A stretch of 64,000 nucleotides of DNA from Helopsaltes ochotensis (taxonomy: Eukaryota > Chordata > Aves > Passeriformes > Locustellidae). This document shows, in pieces, positions 14,001 through 25,559 of the stretch. The notes beneath the pieces are model-generated. The model did no database searches and was not told the DNA's origin. It saw only the letters and a list, made by a program, of their open reading frames with translations. The stretch is taken from positions 1,068,204 to 1,132,203 of the forward strand of contig VXBM01000016.1 of assembly GCA_013400155.1 (NCBI GenBank). Direction: 5' to 3'. Position 1 is the stretch's first letter. Each line of letters starts with the position of its first letter. Position numbers and translations under genes: made by a program.

Positions 14001-17000
14001 GCAGATTTCTCAGTCTCATTTGCCACTCCACATTCCTTAGCCTGCTTTCCCCTAGTGTGTTTTGTTATTTAACAAAAAAAAAAAAAAATAAAAGCAACCT
14101 AAAAACACGAGATGGAAAGGAAAAAATAGGGAGAACTCGTATAGCTGCTCGTATCAAAGCTAGCTAGTGGAACTGCTACACAATAAGGGTACGAGTTGCT
14201 TGTGCTGTATTTTCATGTGATTGCACACTGCCATATGATGGGAGAAAGCCAAACATCGCAAGCTCTTGTGAAGCAAGAGGCCTGTTAATACAAACAAAGT
14301 GAACAGTGTTGTGTATTCTCTGTTGTAATTCACATTTCAGCTTCAAAATCAAATTCTGATCAGTTGTTAATAAGTATGTTGCAGGTATGTATCATGCAGA
14401 ATTGCATGAATTAAATTTGACCCTAAGAAATTAAATTTCTGAATGCATGTTATTCTCATGCATTTCTCTTCTGGAGACCTTTCTTTTTTCAGAAAGGACC
14501 CTGAAATATAAATTTCACACTCAAGTTCAGTGAAACTGACTGACTTGGTAGAGCTGAGAGGCACCACAGCAAATAAGTGTCTGTTGAAACACCCACTTAG
14601 CATATGCTGGCTGCAGAGGCTAAGAACAAGGTCTCCTCTCTCCATTCTGTTCTCATCTGTATTCTGCCATTCTATTCCATCTTCCCCAACAACCTCCATC
14701 ACATCATGTGAATTTATCCTTTGTTTATTTTAGGCAATCCTTTCCCTGTTTGTCCGAGTTTTCCATTCCTTCAATTAGTCATACCACAAAAACAATTATC
14801 GAAGAGTAGTGAGAGCAGAGAGGTCAGATACCTCCAGCAAGAAGTAGGAGCGATTAGCTGCTGTTGGGAACCTCCGTCCTGAAGCAGATTTGGCCTCACC
14901 ATATTGTTGGAAGGCATCTACGACGTCAATCATATGTCAGGCAACTCATTTCTCAAAGGATCCTCCAATAGGTTTAACAGTGTTTGTGTTCTCTTTCTTC
15001 CCTCACTTTTATCCCCACACCAGCTGCTGTGTATATTCACAGTACAAACTTAACAGCCTTACCAGAAGTTCAACTCCCTTGTCTTATTTCCTGTCCCCAG
15101 GGTCAGAAGCTGCTTGTCCTCCCCAAAGCATGCCAATACTATTCCTGCACACACATTCCCATCCTTTCTACCAAATTCCAAGTTTCTTTTCTTTTCACTT
15201 TTGTTAATCACACTGAACTGGGCTCTCAATGCCACATCCTTAATCTGTGCATCAGCCCATTGCACGCTCTCCTCCCAGTCTCATGTCGCTCCATCCTGAG
15301 TCTTTCATGGAAAGATAGGTCCTGCTACTGCCCAGGACAAGACTGAAGTCACTCACCTCTTTAAGCATTACTGTTTGGGGCAAGGGATTACATTTGTGTG
15401 CCAAATACAGAAATACCTCCTCTCAAAAGTATACTTTAATCAGAGGCTGCAATGCAATCCTTCTTTTTTTTTTTTTTTTGCTAATGAAGAAAAGGTAATA
15501 ACTGATTTTCCATACTCTGCATCTTTAAGGAAAAGGAACTCTAATGTACAACTTGGTAGGACTCCAGGCACAAGAGGAAATGGGTTATAGCAGTTGTGAC
15601 TGTGCAGAGCAGATGTTTTGGTTGGCCTGGCTGTCAACCATCTGACTCATAATAAATTGTCAGTTCCAGTAAATTCCCAGTTTTCAATTACAGTATGTAG
15701 GATATGAGAAAACAATGCCGTTTGGATAGTGTATTTAAAGTGGTTTTGATCGTAATTTTCATAAACAGCTCCTACTAACTTTGTAAAAAGATTAAGGATC
15801 TTGGAAAGGCAGCAACTGTAAACATTGAAACATGCATTTGAATGTAAATTGCAATTAATAGAAACAAAAACTAACAAATGCCTGTTAACACAGTGCTGAT
15901 GCAATTGCAAATAGAATTTTAAGTTTTTCTTTGGAGTTTTGTGATACTCAAAGTCCTTTCTTGAGATATATGAGGGAAAAATTTCTAAATGCCTGCAGAC
16001 TTTCATTTTCATCTCTTCTATTCTTCATTTATATTTTCACATGGTCTCTTGTTCTTGAGTTTTGAAAATGCATATTTAACGAACCTTTCCTCTGCACTGG
16101 CTAAATAGAAAAAGGTTAAAATAAAATCAAATACCATGAGTTTTCTGTTTGTAAAAAAAGTTTTATTTATTTTTGTAAATTGTTCCTAGGTTTCTGTAAG
16201 AGAAAAAAAAGCCTATGGGTTGAAAATGTCTACATTTTTTTGTTGCTGTTCTTTCCTCACCACATTGCTTTGGAGGTTTAGACAAGGATGAGGTCCCATT
16301 GTGCAAAGTATTCTGTAAATATAGGAAACCCCTTGCAGTTCTTGAGAAAGAAAACTATTTTCAGTGCAAAGGGGTACATCCATTTTTTTCATGTTTGATT
16401 TGAATAGACATTTTCAGAAATGGGAAAAGTATTTTTTTAAAAAAAGACATAGTAGCAAGGTGGCGAAAAGGCGCCATGAAAATTTATATTGGATCTTTTA
16501 CATTGCAGTATTCTAGAGGCTGGGTTTTTTCACTGCTAGCATGAGACTGTTGTGGAGAAATTAGTAAGTGTGCATTATCACGTGTTTAACTAGTGATCTC
16601 AAGCATTTTTACATTCAGTTTTTAAACATCAAAATTCCTGTGGCCCAGGATGAGTTCTCTTTTCAGTTAGAAGTTCATTTTAGTAATACCTTCTGTAGAG
16701 TCACATGTAGAAAAAGTTCTGTGAGTATAAAATGGAACTTTTATTATGGCAGTTCTAACCTTGAAAATTTTAACATTTATAGAAAATTGCCATTCTGCAT
16801 TCTTAAAAAATCAGTTTTTCTTGAAAATAAAATTAATTTGTTTAATAAAAGCATCTATTGTGTTGTGAGTTGCATACAAATTGTAAGAAGAAAAAGCATG
16901 GATGCTTGAATACTAAAAAATGAGATGTGACTTTACTTCAGCAGCCTCTTCTTTTTTTTTTTTTCCCTAAAAGGGTATAATATTGCCAAAGCAGTTGGAT

Positions 17001-18182
17001 GTCACTCTGTCTTTTGAAGTCAGCTGAAAAACAAGAATAGAGGTGACTTTTACCTTGCTGCTCTATTTAGATCTGGTCTATTCTTTGATTAAATACATGT
17101 GCAGAAATGGGAAAAGGGAAGATGCTGTCCGTGGGGGGTTTGATAAGAAGCATTAAAACAACATTTCCCTTTGGACACTGTGGTGTAATGAAAAGATCTC
17201 AGCCCCTGTTCTGGGCAAATGTCATGGCCTGGTATTGGAAGGTTCCATCTTCTCACCTAATCACTTACAGGTTTCTGTAGATGACCAGCACAGATATCAC
17301 TGAAGGAGTTAAGTTGTAACTGGCACAGACAACATCAAAAAAGTTTATTAGTTGAAAAGTTTTCCACAGTTTATCTGTAGGACATGTGGTTTTGGTTTGG
17401 TTTTATAAACAGCAGTTCTAACAGATAGACTAGTGTCGAATGCAGTTCTAGCAAGCAGCTTCTTCCATAAATAAAAGTAACAAAGCCTGAAAGGAATAAA
17501 TGGTATCATGTCAGATAGAAGGGAGTTTGTTGTAAATCTGTGGCCACCTGAAGAGTAAGGTGGAGCAGCTTCATGGTGTTACTGCACCGCTTCTTTTTAA
17601 ACCTACAGGAATGCTGGGTTTGAGTTTTGGGTCTATTTTAAGTAACAATTTTCATTTCTCAGGGCTGAAAATATGCATCCATTTGAAAAGTGGTAGTTAT
17701 AGAAGAATGCCAATTTCTTTATGTGGATTTGCATTGGACAGTAGCTGCATGGACGTAACACGGTGCTCTGCTGGCACAAGTTGCAGTCATGTTTGTTGTG
17801 TGTATTTTTGTAAATGGAAAATTATCATGTCTCAGTTTATTGTTCTTACTACACAGTTCATTTTACTGCAGCTTAACATGCAAAGATTAAGAGATGATTT
17901 ATGTGGTTGTGTGGGTTTTTTTCCCCTGGCATGAGTCTTCATATGAAGTTCAACAGTGAGCACAGAAAATATAATGTAATATTACTGTCTGTGTTAGTGG
18001 ATGCTGTAGTGGCATTCCCCTAGTCTGTTTTGAAGCTGGGTTTTTCTGTTTCCTTCTTTTGACTTTGTTCAGTTAGTAAGCACCTGATAGTATTCCAGAA
18101 ACTGGTCTTACACGTGGTGTTGTGTGTGCACATCTGCTTTTAGCACTAATCATGAATGCAAGATTAAAGAGGAGATTTACTG

Positions 18183-18365
18183 TCCATGGCAGAGCTGGAT
18201 GCAGCACTACCGGTGGGCTCTCAGCAGAGGAGAATAGGAGAGCAGAATCCCCTCCCTTGTCTAGCTGGTAACACTGCCTTAAATCTGGCCCAGGATATAG
18301 TTGGCTTTCTAAGCCACAAATGCACGTCACAGGGTTACGTTGAGCTTCTCGTCAACCAAACCATT
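18183..18365 (-). mobile_element. CR1 LINE fragment
   Basis: This stretch aligns by eye with the reverse complement of the CR1 reverse-transcriptase C-terminal region. Segments such as 'ggcagagctggatgcagcac', 'cagaatcccctccct', 'ttggctttctaagcc' and 'gttgagcttctcgtcaacca' follow the avian CR1 consensus in order. It is a short, 5'-truncated and diverged copy with many substitutions and no usable reading frame. CR1 (chicken repeat 1) is the main non-LTR retrotransposon of birds. The fragment lies about 2 kb upstream of the exon at 20301. Confidence 0.8.
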
Positions 18366-18394
18366 TTATATACCTGTCATCTCTTGAAGAATGC

Positions 18395-18540
18395 CCATTA
18401 AAATAAAATCTTTTTAATTGTTATTAGCATTAAAAGCGTTGCTGTTTAATCTCTCTTAATAGTTCTTTTCATTTGATTGACAATTAGCAAATTAATGGGG
18501 AGAAGCCACTTAATGCTATACTCAGGTTCAGGATTGAAAG
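18395..18540. promoter_or_regulatory. Candidate conserved noncoding block rich in homeodomain-type sites
   Basis: This AT-rich block carries TTGATTGACAATTAG at 18473-18487, which resembles a PBX/MEIS-like half (TGATTGAC) fused to a homeodomain core (CAATTAG). It also has several TTAAT/ATTAA cores (18417-18420 onward, 18450s, 18490s, 18510s). It sits in intron DNA just after a CR1 fragment. The composition is what developmental enhancers often show, but conservation cannot be seen from one sequence. Confidence 0.25.
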
Positions 18541-20300
18541 CCGTTCCTTATTTAATTTTTTTCTTTCATGATGGAAATACATGAAATACCGGGGAAAAGG
18601 TCAGGGTGGATTGTACTCTTGGGTATATTGTGTTGTTATTTGTCTTGTTGATAAAGGTTTTGTAATGTCTTCTGTTTTCTCTAATCCAGATGATAGTACC
18701 ACTTAAAAACATAACACTTAAGGGAACATTTTGGATCACGAGATCCTGTCCCTTGCTGTTACAGGCAACCACGTCACACAATGCCAGCCATAAACTGATC
18801 ATATCACAGGACAACAGCTATTGTTCATGCTCTCCACTCATACGGAGTGTCATCCTGCAATTTAGGGTTAAAACCATGCTCTGATTTCCAGCCACAGCGT
18901 GCTCATGACCATTTTACAGGCAGTTCTAAGAGTACAGTTTTCTTTCATCTGTCAGAAGTGAGCTGCACACCAAGGCAGAATTTAAGAAAACACTGTCAGT
19001 TCTGTCTCATTTTTCATCTAAGACAATTAGGCTTTTTTAAGACCCATTCTTCCCTGCAGCTTATCACTAAATTTCTTGGCATGTAGTGTTCTGCACGTAA
19101 TAGCTGGTACACAGCTCGTCTCTGTGGACATCAACAGCTCCCGTCCTGCCAGAGCTTCAAACGGCACGAGATTGCCTTCCTGAAACCACTCAGCGGTCAC
19201 TTAATTTTTTTTCCTCCCCACATAGGGCAGGGCCTCCTAAGAATATTTAAGTGGTTTGCCTGTTCCTTCCTCACAGCTGCCTGTAGGACAGAGCATACCA
19301 GGGCACTCTGCACCATGTTGATCCTGCTTTGAGCACATATCTTATTTCCTCTCCTATTTTTCCAAAACAGATAAGAACAAAGGCATGTTGGCAAGTTGCT
19401 ATGTACATATGAACAAACATGTTGAAAGATTTATTTGTGAGCAGAAAGTGGCACCATATTATTTGCTGTCAGTGAAGGTGACTGTGCTGCTAACTCATTA
19501 CTTTCTAACTAGAGGTCAAGAGCTTAAATGAAGCTGTGCATGGCAGAAATACACTTGTTCATACTGTATGTGATTTATGAATTGGAGGGATGTCAGGTCC
19601 TAACCAGAAACAGTTTGTTCTAGATGATCCCAAAGCTGTAACTGATTGTTCTCATATAACGAAAGCCTCAATTGTGAATACATTAAGATTAACTTGTATT
19701 TAGCAGGCTTTTTTCTTTTTTCCTACAGTACTTTCCTGGAGTCTGCAGTCTTTGCTGAAAGTAATGCATAGGTTTAATTTGCAGGAAACTGGGGGGCAGT
19801 GACTTCTGGATAGAAATTTCTAATTGCAAAAATGTTTTTCATCCACAACAGGAGTTGAATGCAATACACTAGAAAGTTTGAACCATAAACTACTTTGAAA
19901 AATAATGAATACAGAATGTGTGGTCATAACTCAGTGATGTTACAACATTTTAAAAAATCCTTTGGCAATTACATCTGATGTCAAACCTTGAATTCCTAAA
20001 AATGAAATCTGTATCTGTACTGAAATTTATAGTTCACCGAATTGAAGAAGAGCTAGAATACTGTATACTTCATAACTCAGTAATTTTATTTTGATACATT
20101 AAAGGAAATTAAGCAGACCAAAATATCTTTAAAGGGACAATATAGTAAGAAAGAATAAATTTGCAACCTGTTTTGCAGTGGTTAGAGTTTAGATTCCTCA
20201 CTTAAGCATCTCCTAAATAAATTTGTATTTGACTTACTAGTTCTTATCTGGAAGCTTTCAGTTTGTTATTTACCATTTTATATTGCTTTTATATGTACAG

Positions 20301-20410
20301 GATGTGAATGAAGACCCTGGAGAAGATGTTGCACTTCTCTCCGTTAGTTTTGAGGACGCAGAAGCTACTCAGGTTTTTCCTAAGCTGTATCTCTCCCCAC
20401 GTATTGAACA
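20301..20410 (+). CDS. BABAM2: BABAM2 internal exon, about residues 191-227
   Basis: This 110-nt exon has an AG acceptor at 20299-20300 and a strong GTGAGT donor at 20411. It reads in frame as 36 codons plus two bases: it begins DVNEDPGEDVALLSVSFED, continues through ATQVFPKLYLSPRIE, and the split codon CA|T (His) is completed by the next exon. I recognise this as BABAM2 (BRE/BRCC45), a scaffold subunit of the BRCA1-A complex (with BRCC36, Abraxas, RAP80 and MERIT40) and of BRISC. These complexes cut K63-linked ubiquitin chains in the nucleus and cytoplasm respectively. The segment lies between the N-terminal and C-terminal ubiquitin-conjugating-enzyme-like (UEV) domains. From memory, the human protein has Thr and Tyr where this one has Ala (FEDA) and Phe (QVF); residue numbers also rest on recall. 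The upstream intron is phase 0 and the downstream one phase 2. The exon is isolated, about 36 kb before the next. Confidence 0.96.
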
Positions 20411-20550
20411 GTGAGTGAGAGGTTTTTTTCTGGAATGTTTATTCTACTTCATCTCAGAACTTTGACATTTTTTCCTGATGCATGTGATAACATACTAGAT
20501 GATAGTACACTACTGCTTTAAATTGCTTAAAGTTATAGTGGTAGCTGCAA

Positions 20551-20564
20551 GTGTGTGTGTGTGT
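20551..20564. repeat. Short (GT)7 microsatellite
   Basis: Seven uninterrupted GT units about 140 nt after the donor of the exon at 20301-20410. Confidence 0.85.
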
Positions 20565-23500
20565 GGTGCAGAAATGACAGATCTTCTCTCAGCTAGTTCT
20601 GCTTCTATATAATATTCTTGTAGCATCACAATCTCTGAAAACCAAGCTTGTCCTTTCCTGTGGCAGTATATTTTGAATGCCTTATATGGTACAACATAGT
20701 GATAGCTTTTAGGGGGGAATCTATAATTTTTTTATCTTTTGGGAAGGTATGTTCTCTATATAAACATAATACATTTGAATAAACTATTGTTGTAGAAGCT
20801 AAATGGCTTGGTTAACTATGCTTTAGGAATTTGCAACTTTAGTAAATTAATTTTTTCAGGAAAATATCTGAATGTTTCATTTTAAGAGCATTGAACCTTA
20901 CTTATCTGTTTACCAGTTGGAAATCTTGCAGAGAAATGGATTTTTACTCCTAAAATGGAAGACTGAGGACTAAAAATCAATTTGTTTTCATTAAATTTCT
21001 TTTCTTCCTTTTCTGAAATTGAGAATATTTTAATGCTTCTCCTTGTCTTCAGTATCTCAGTCTTGTACTGCTTTAAAAAATAACTATGTTAGACTTTTCA
21101 GGTATACCACATTCGAACTAGTCTAGCATTGTTTTAGTGATGTGTTGTTTTTTTGCTAATAGAGCAGTTGACTTTCATCTGAACTGGTGATGACTCTCCT
21201 GTGTAGAGGAAAGATGGAAATACTGACCACCAGAGTTTTATAATAACTTGGGGATAAAGTTTGTGTGAGTGAAGAAACGTGGTATCTTGTCATTTTGATC
21301 AAGAGAGTACTGATCTAGATAAACTCTTGGATGCAGTTCGGAAAATAAAGACCAGAATTTGACTTAGGTAAAGACATAAGAATTCCGAGATACTTTAAGA
21401 AAATGTAGGTTATATGTGCATGTGCAAACACACAGGTAATGTATTCAGTAGCTTTCACATTTTCATATTTTTCATTAGTTCATTCCTTTTTGTCAGCATC
21501 AGTTGAGGGAATAATTGTAGTCAAATATGTAATTATCCTTCTATGTTCCAAAGGATTCTTTTCCTGAACTCTTAAAAGCAAATGTCTACCATCAGTTTCC
21601 GTTGCATTTCCAGCTGTAGTCACATGTTGATGGTTAAGTATGTTTCAGGCCACCCAGGTATATCTGTCTAAATCATCCATGAGCTAATGATGAATACATC
21701 GCATACTTTCCCCCTTTCAACAGTATCTTTAGAAAGATGTTAACCTCTTGATACCTAGCAGAATAGCGATACAAAGAAGTCTTTGTCTTCCTAAAAGCGT
21801 TGCATTTTCTCTCAGTGTCCTAAAGAGCACCTGATTTTAGATCTGTGATGTAGAGCAGTACAGCAGAAAGATACTTGAGTGATATTGGTATGTATCTGAC
21901 ATTCTGATGTATTTATGGCTTTTGTCATTTATAGCTGATGCAGTCATGTTAAAATCATGCCAGTAAACCCTGGAGTTCTGTGCCACACCTTGTCACATTC
22001 TCTGTGTGTTGAAGTTGAGATACTTAACTCAATCTGTCTTTCTGCATTTCTAACATTTTCACCACAGTATCTAGATACTGATAATACTGAAGTTGCTTGT
22101 GAGCTCTTGCACCTCCCTTTATGCTACTGGCTTCTTCTTATGTGCCATGAAAAAATGGGTATGTTTCTGGTGTTTGTATAATTGTACTTTAATAGCAAAC
22201 ATGCAGTTCTCTCTTGTTCTTTCCCAAAACCAATCTCTGCTGTGTTTAGCAGGGGCTGACAATCTAGATATTTAACTTCCCGATGTTTGGGAACTGAAGC
22301 AACAATGTGTACTTTTTTTATGCTTTTTGCCAAAAGTACAAAAAGCCTCAAGAAGCCCTCAGGATTAGTTTAATGACTTGAGGCCATGGCATGTTACATT
22401 TGAATTGTGTTCTGCTTATAAAGGTCTTTCCTGCTGCTCACAGTAATTGGATCTACAAAAGCCATGTAAGCAAATTACCAGTGTATTTTTTCTATGCAGC
22501 AGATTTTGAGGTGTACCAAGCAGTATTTGATGGTTCCCAACATAACATTCCCAAGAACTCAACAAAATGTGAAAAATACCAAATTCCCACAATTATTTTG
22601 CTAATACTAAAATACGTTCACTTTAGGAAGAATGAGCAAACAGGAATAGCATTTTCCTGACATATGAAATAACATTTCAGGTTTGTAGAGCAATAAGAGG
22701 AAAAGGGCCTGTTTGTGTAAAGTGAGTTACCTCCTGCTTTCCCAAGAGGTTTCATTGCTCTTGTGCTCTGCCATATAAACATGCATTCCCACATTGCCCT
22801 TTCTAAAAATGATATGTACCCACAGATCTTGTCAGCAAATTTGAGTCCTAAAAATGTGAATATAGGTTTGTTGCTTTGAAGGGTTTTTGTAAAACACATT
22901 TGCTCTACTTTTTAAAATGCATAGTAGGCATAATACTGCTAAGACTTTGACTGCACTTTGTCATAGACTCTGGAAGAGAAATGTCCAGAATCAGGGAAAT
23001 GTTCACCTTTAATGGTTTGGGTTGAAGATGTTAGTACACTGGTTGGCTTGAAAAAGTTCACATATTGAAGCAGCAGGTAGAAATGCAGTAGAGAAGAATT
23101 GTGCATCTTTCAAGTCTATACTCGTGCTTTACTGACTTGTGTGGTGTGATGTCTGTCTGCAAGAGCATCAAGTGCAGTTCTTAAAATCAGCCAACCAACC
23201 CCACATTTAGGGACGGGAAATACTTTTATTAATTTATAAAAATCTCATCAATAACTATTGATAATAATACCTGCTTTAATTCTTTCATTAAAACATGCTA
23301 ATTTGAAAAGTTCATTTTGATACTATTTGTTCAAAGCACATTAACAGCAACTTACAGTATTTCCTTAATTTGAAATCAGTCACTTAAAAAGCTTACGTTC
23401 CATAGTTTTAAGAATTCTTCTATTTGTTGCATTAGATCGAACAGATGCCAATAACAGTTACTTCCAATTATTTCAAAATTAGACCAAGTTAAAATGAAAC

Positions 23501-24363
23501 ATGGGATATTTATGAGATGTATTTGTTTTTTAAAAAACTACCATCTTTACTGTAGTGTCATAGAAAACAGTTTCTGCATGCTTCTGTAGGAAGTGGTAAG
23601 CTGAGAAACCGCACAGACTGACCACACAGCTTGACAGATTGGTGCTTGTCAGCATCCGTGAGTGTGTCCCCAAGACATCCTTCCCTTCCTCCCACCTCAG
23701 GGCAGGGAACTTGTCTCAGGCTGCTCTCCATCCTCTGCTGTGAGCTGCTGTGCTTTGGGAAGAGGGTTATACAGCTGAGCTAGGTGGGCACAGCCGTGTC
23801 TAGGGCATGGTAAGGACCTGCTGCGATATTTACCCTTCATGTGTCTGATGCATTTCCATGAGTTATTCATAGGGGCTCTAAACCTGTTGGTAGAAAGCAT
23901 CTTGTTCAAAATTGCCTTTCTAGTGAAAGTATACTAGATACTCAGAAATTTGTAATAAAACTGGCCTTCATATCTATGTTTCCCATTTATTAGAAGTCAT
24001 TAGACTCTAAAGCCAAAGAATCAGTGCAGGATTGAACAGCTGATTTCTATATTAATGCTTAAATTTTGTTTCAGCATACTACACATGAATGTGGATCAGA
24101 AGGTTTGGGGGTTTTTTCTTAGGAGAAAAAATTCAATGTATGTGATTTTTTTTTCCTTCATGAGTCATCCATGCTAAAGAACATAAAAATGGGTTCATCT
24201 TGGTTCACATTTTAAGAAAAACTATATTAGGCTAGAAACACTGTTGCTCAGTGAATGCTGTGTTCCCTGTGTTCACAGAAATAATCCTGCAATAAACACT
24301 GTTGTCCTGGAGGGCTTTTCTCTGATAAATACGCAGACGTGAATATGCTAAGAAAACCAGCTG

Positions 24364-24590
24364 TCAGTAGAAGTTGTTTTGCTTAAATGGATCAGGCTCC
24401 ATGCTTTGGGGACTGTAATGGTCGTTTTTTACTGGTCTGGGAGCCGTGCCAGAGGGTTCTTCGTGACTGAGGGTGGTATGCAAAGTTCGGTGACTGCGTT
24501 TAACCTTCTCATACAGGCAGGGGAGAATAACAAGAACCTGATCTGAACTCTTAGGCTTTAAATGTTCCTGTATGTTTTTCACTGATCAAA
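24364..24590 (-). other. Protein-like open frame behind an acceptor-like tract (unassigned)
   Basis: On the minus strand, a pyrimidine-rich tract ending 'tttctttgatcag' (about 24583-24610) is followed by a 72-codon open frame ending in TGA. The frame has no ATG at its start (first codon GTG). Its predicted peptide is hydrophilic and Pro/Ser/Lys-rich, ending DPFKQNNFY, and its DNA holds several CpGs in an otherwise CpG-poor intron. An AATAAA on the minus strand lies about 370 nt further on (near 23986-23991). These are features of a terminal exon, but I recognise no family. Chance is also a fair explanation. Confidence 0.2.
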
Positions 24591-25393
24591 GAAAAAATTG
24601 AAGAGAAAATGAAATGTGTGTTTGCTTTGTGGTGTTTCCTGTCTGTTACCTGTGCTTTCTGCTGGGAGTTGGAAGAGGAAAACCATAGAATATTAGTCAT
24701 TTACTACGAAGTACTGGTTCTTGCTATGCTTGAGACACAGGAGAGCTGTGGAGGGCTTCACCTTTGAAGCTGGCATGCCATGCTGCCACCAGTACAAGCC
24801 TGCTTTTTCAGACAGATTATGAATACACAGTCCCTAAATGAATGGTTGTGCTTAGGCCTTTTTATATGTCTGCTTTGTAGAAATCAGAAGATCTTCAATT
24901 TGGCATACTAAAATGTGATTATTCATGTGAGTTGATGATGTCAGTAGAATTGATAGTAGTCATCCACAGCAGTCTATGGCTTCTTCAAAACCCAGAACAT
25001 CTTTGCAGACAAGAGAAGCAGGAGGAATGACTGTTGCTTTGCAGTGCTTCCTGTTCCATTTAGTTTTGTTTGGTGAGTGCCTGGCCAGTGCATCAGACAT
25101 ATTTACTGCCTGCTCTGTGTGCCATGCCTCTCTGTCAGCCCAGTCGTCAGAAACTGCAACCAGTACCATAACCAGATTGCCAATCCAGCTCTGCTTTGTA
25201 CTCTTCTTGTGTCCAAAAAATAACCTGTTTTGCTGCTACCAACTTTCGATGGCATGTTGACAGCTTCAGAAGAGATCAGGACAGACTGGGACTGGCAGTC
25301 AAAGCAGATTGACTTGTACTTCTATTCCAGGTATTCAACTGTACTGATTGTTCTTTTTTTTTTCTTTTTTTTCCTTTTTTTTTCCCTCTGAAG

Positions 25394-25559
25394 CTGCTAT
25401 AGAGCAATTAGTGGAAATAGTTGTAGGAGAGCTAAGATTATGTGTCCATCATCTAAATGGTGCTTTAATGCTGGATATGTTAATGCTGTCTTTAAATGGC
25501 TCGGTTAGTGAGATTTTTAAGTCAGTTAAGAGACTAAGCAATTAGACCTATTTGTCGAG
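25394..25559. promoter_or_regulatory. Candidate conserved noncoding block or unspliced cryptic exon
   Basis: A long pyrimidine tract (25350-25390) ends in GAAG, followed by 166 nt up to a GAG|GTATGA donor-like site at 25560. The block has CAATTAG at 25405-25411 and again at 25539-25545, with TTTAATG and GTTAATG between. One frame stays open from before the tract to the TAG at 25543-25545. The frame needed for insertion between the flanking BABAM2 exons hits a stop, so this is not a coding cassette of that gene. A regulatory element is the likelier reading; a noncoding alternative exon is possible. Confidence 0.25.

Larger units (their letters stand above)
1..20300 (+). other. BABAM2: BABAM2 intron (3' 20.3 kb), phase 0
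   Basis: This is intronic sequence upstream of the first recognisable exon. It enters from the left edge and ends at the acceptor tract finishing 'atatgtacag' at 20300. The preceding exon should end after about residue 190 of BABAM2 with an intact codon (phase 0); reading through this stretch I did not find it, so it probably lies left of the window. The contents are AT-rich unique DNA with scattered short open frames that look random. Two things stand out: the tandem duplication at 10861-11019 and the CR1 piece at 18183-18365. A pyrimidine-rich stretch (about 14.98-15.33 kb) and a T16 run at 15464-15479 are simple-sequence features. I see no promoter or CpG island. Confidence 0.8.

Noticed and set aside
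17560..17934. 124-codon plus-strand frame
   Set aside because: No recognised domain and no splice signals in a phase compatible with BABAM2.
25394..25559. Extra protein-coding cassette exon of BABAM2
   Set aside because: The frame imposed by the flanking phase-2 intron runs into a stop within the block, so it cannot add sequence to the full-length protein.
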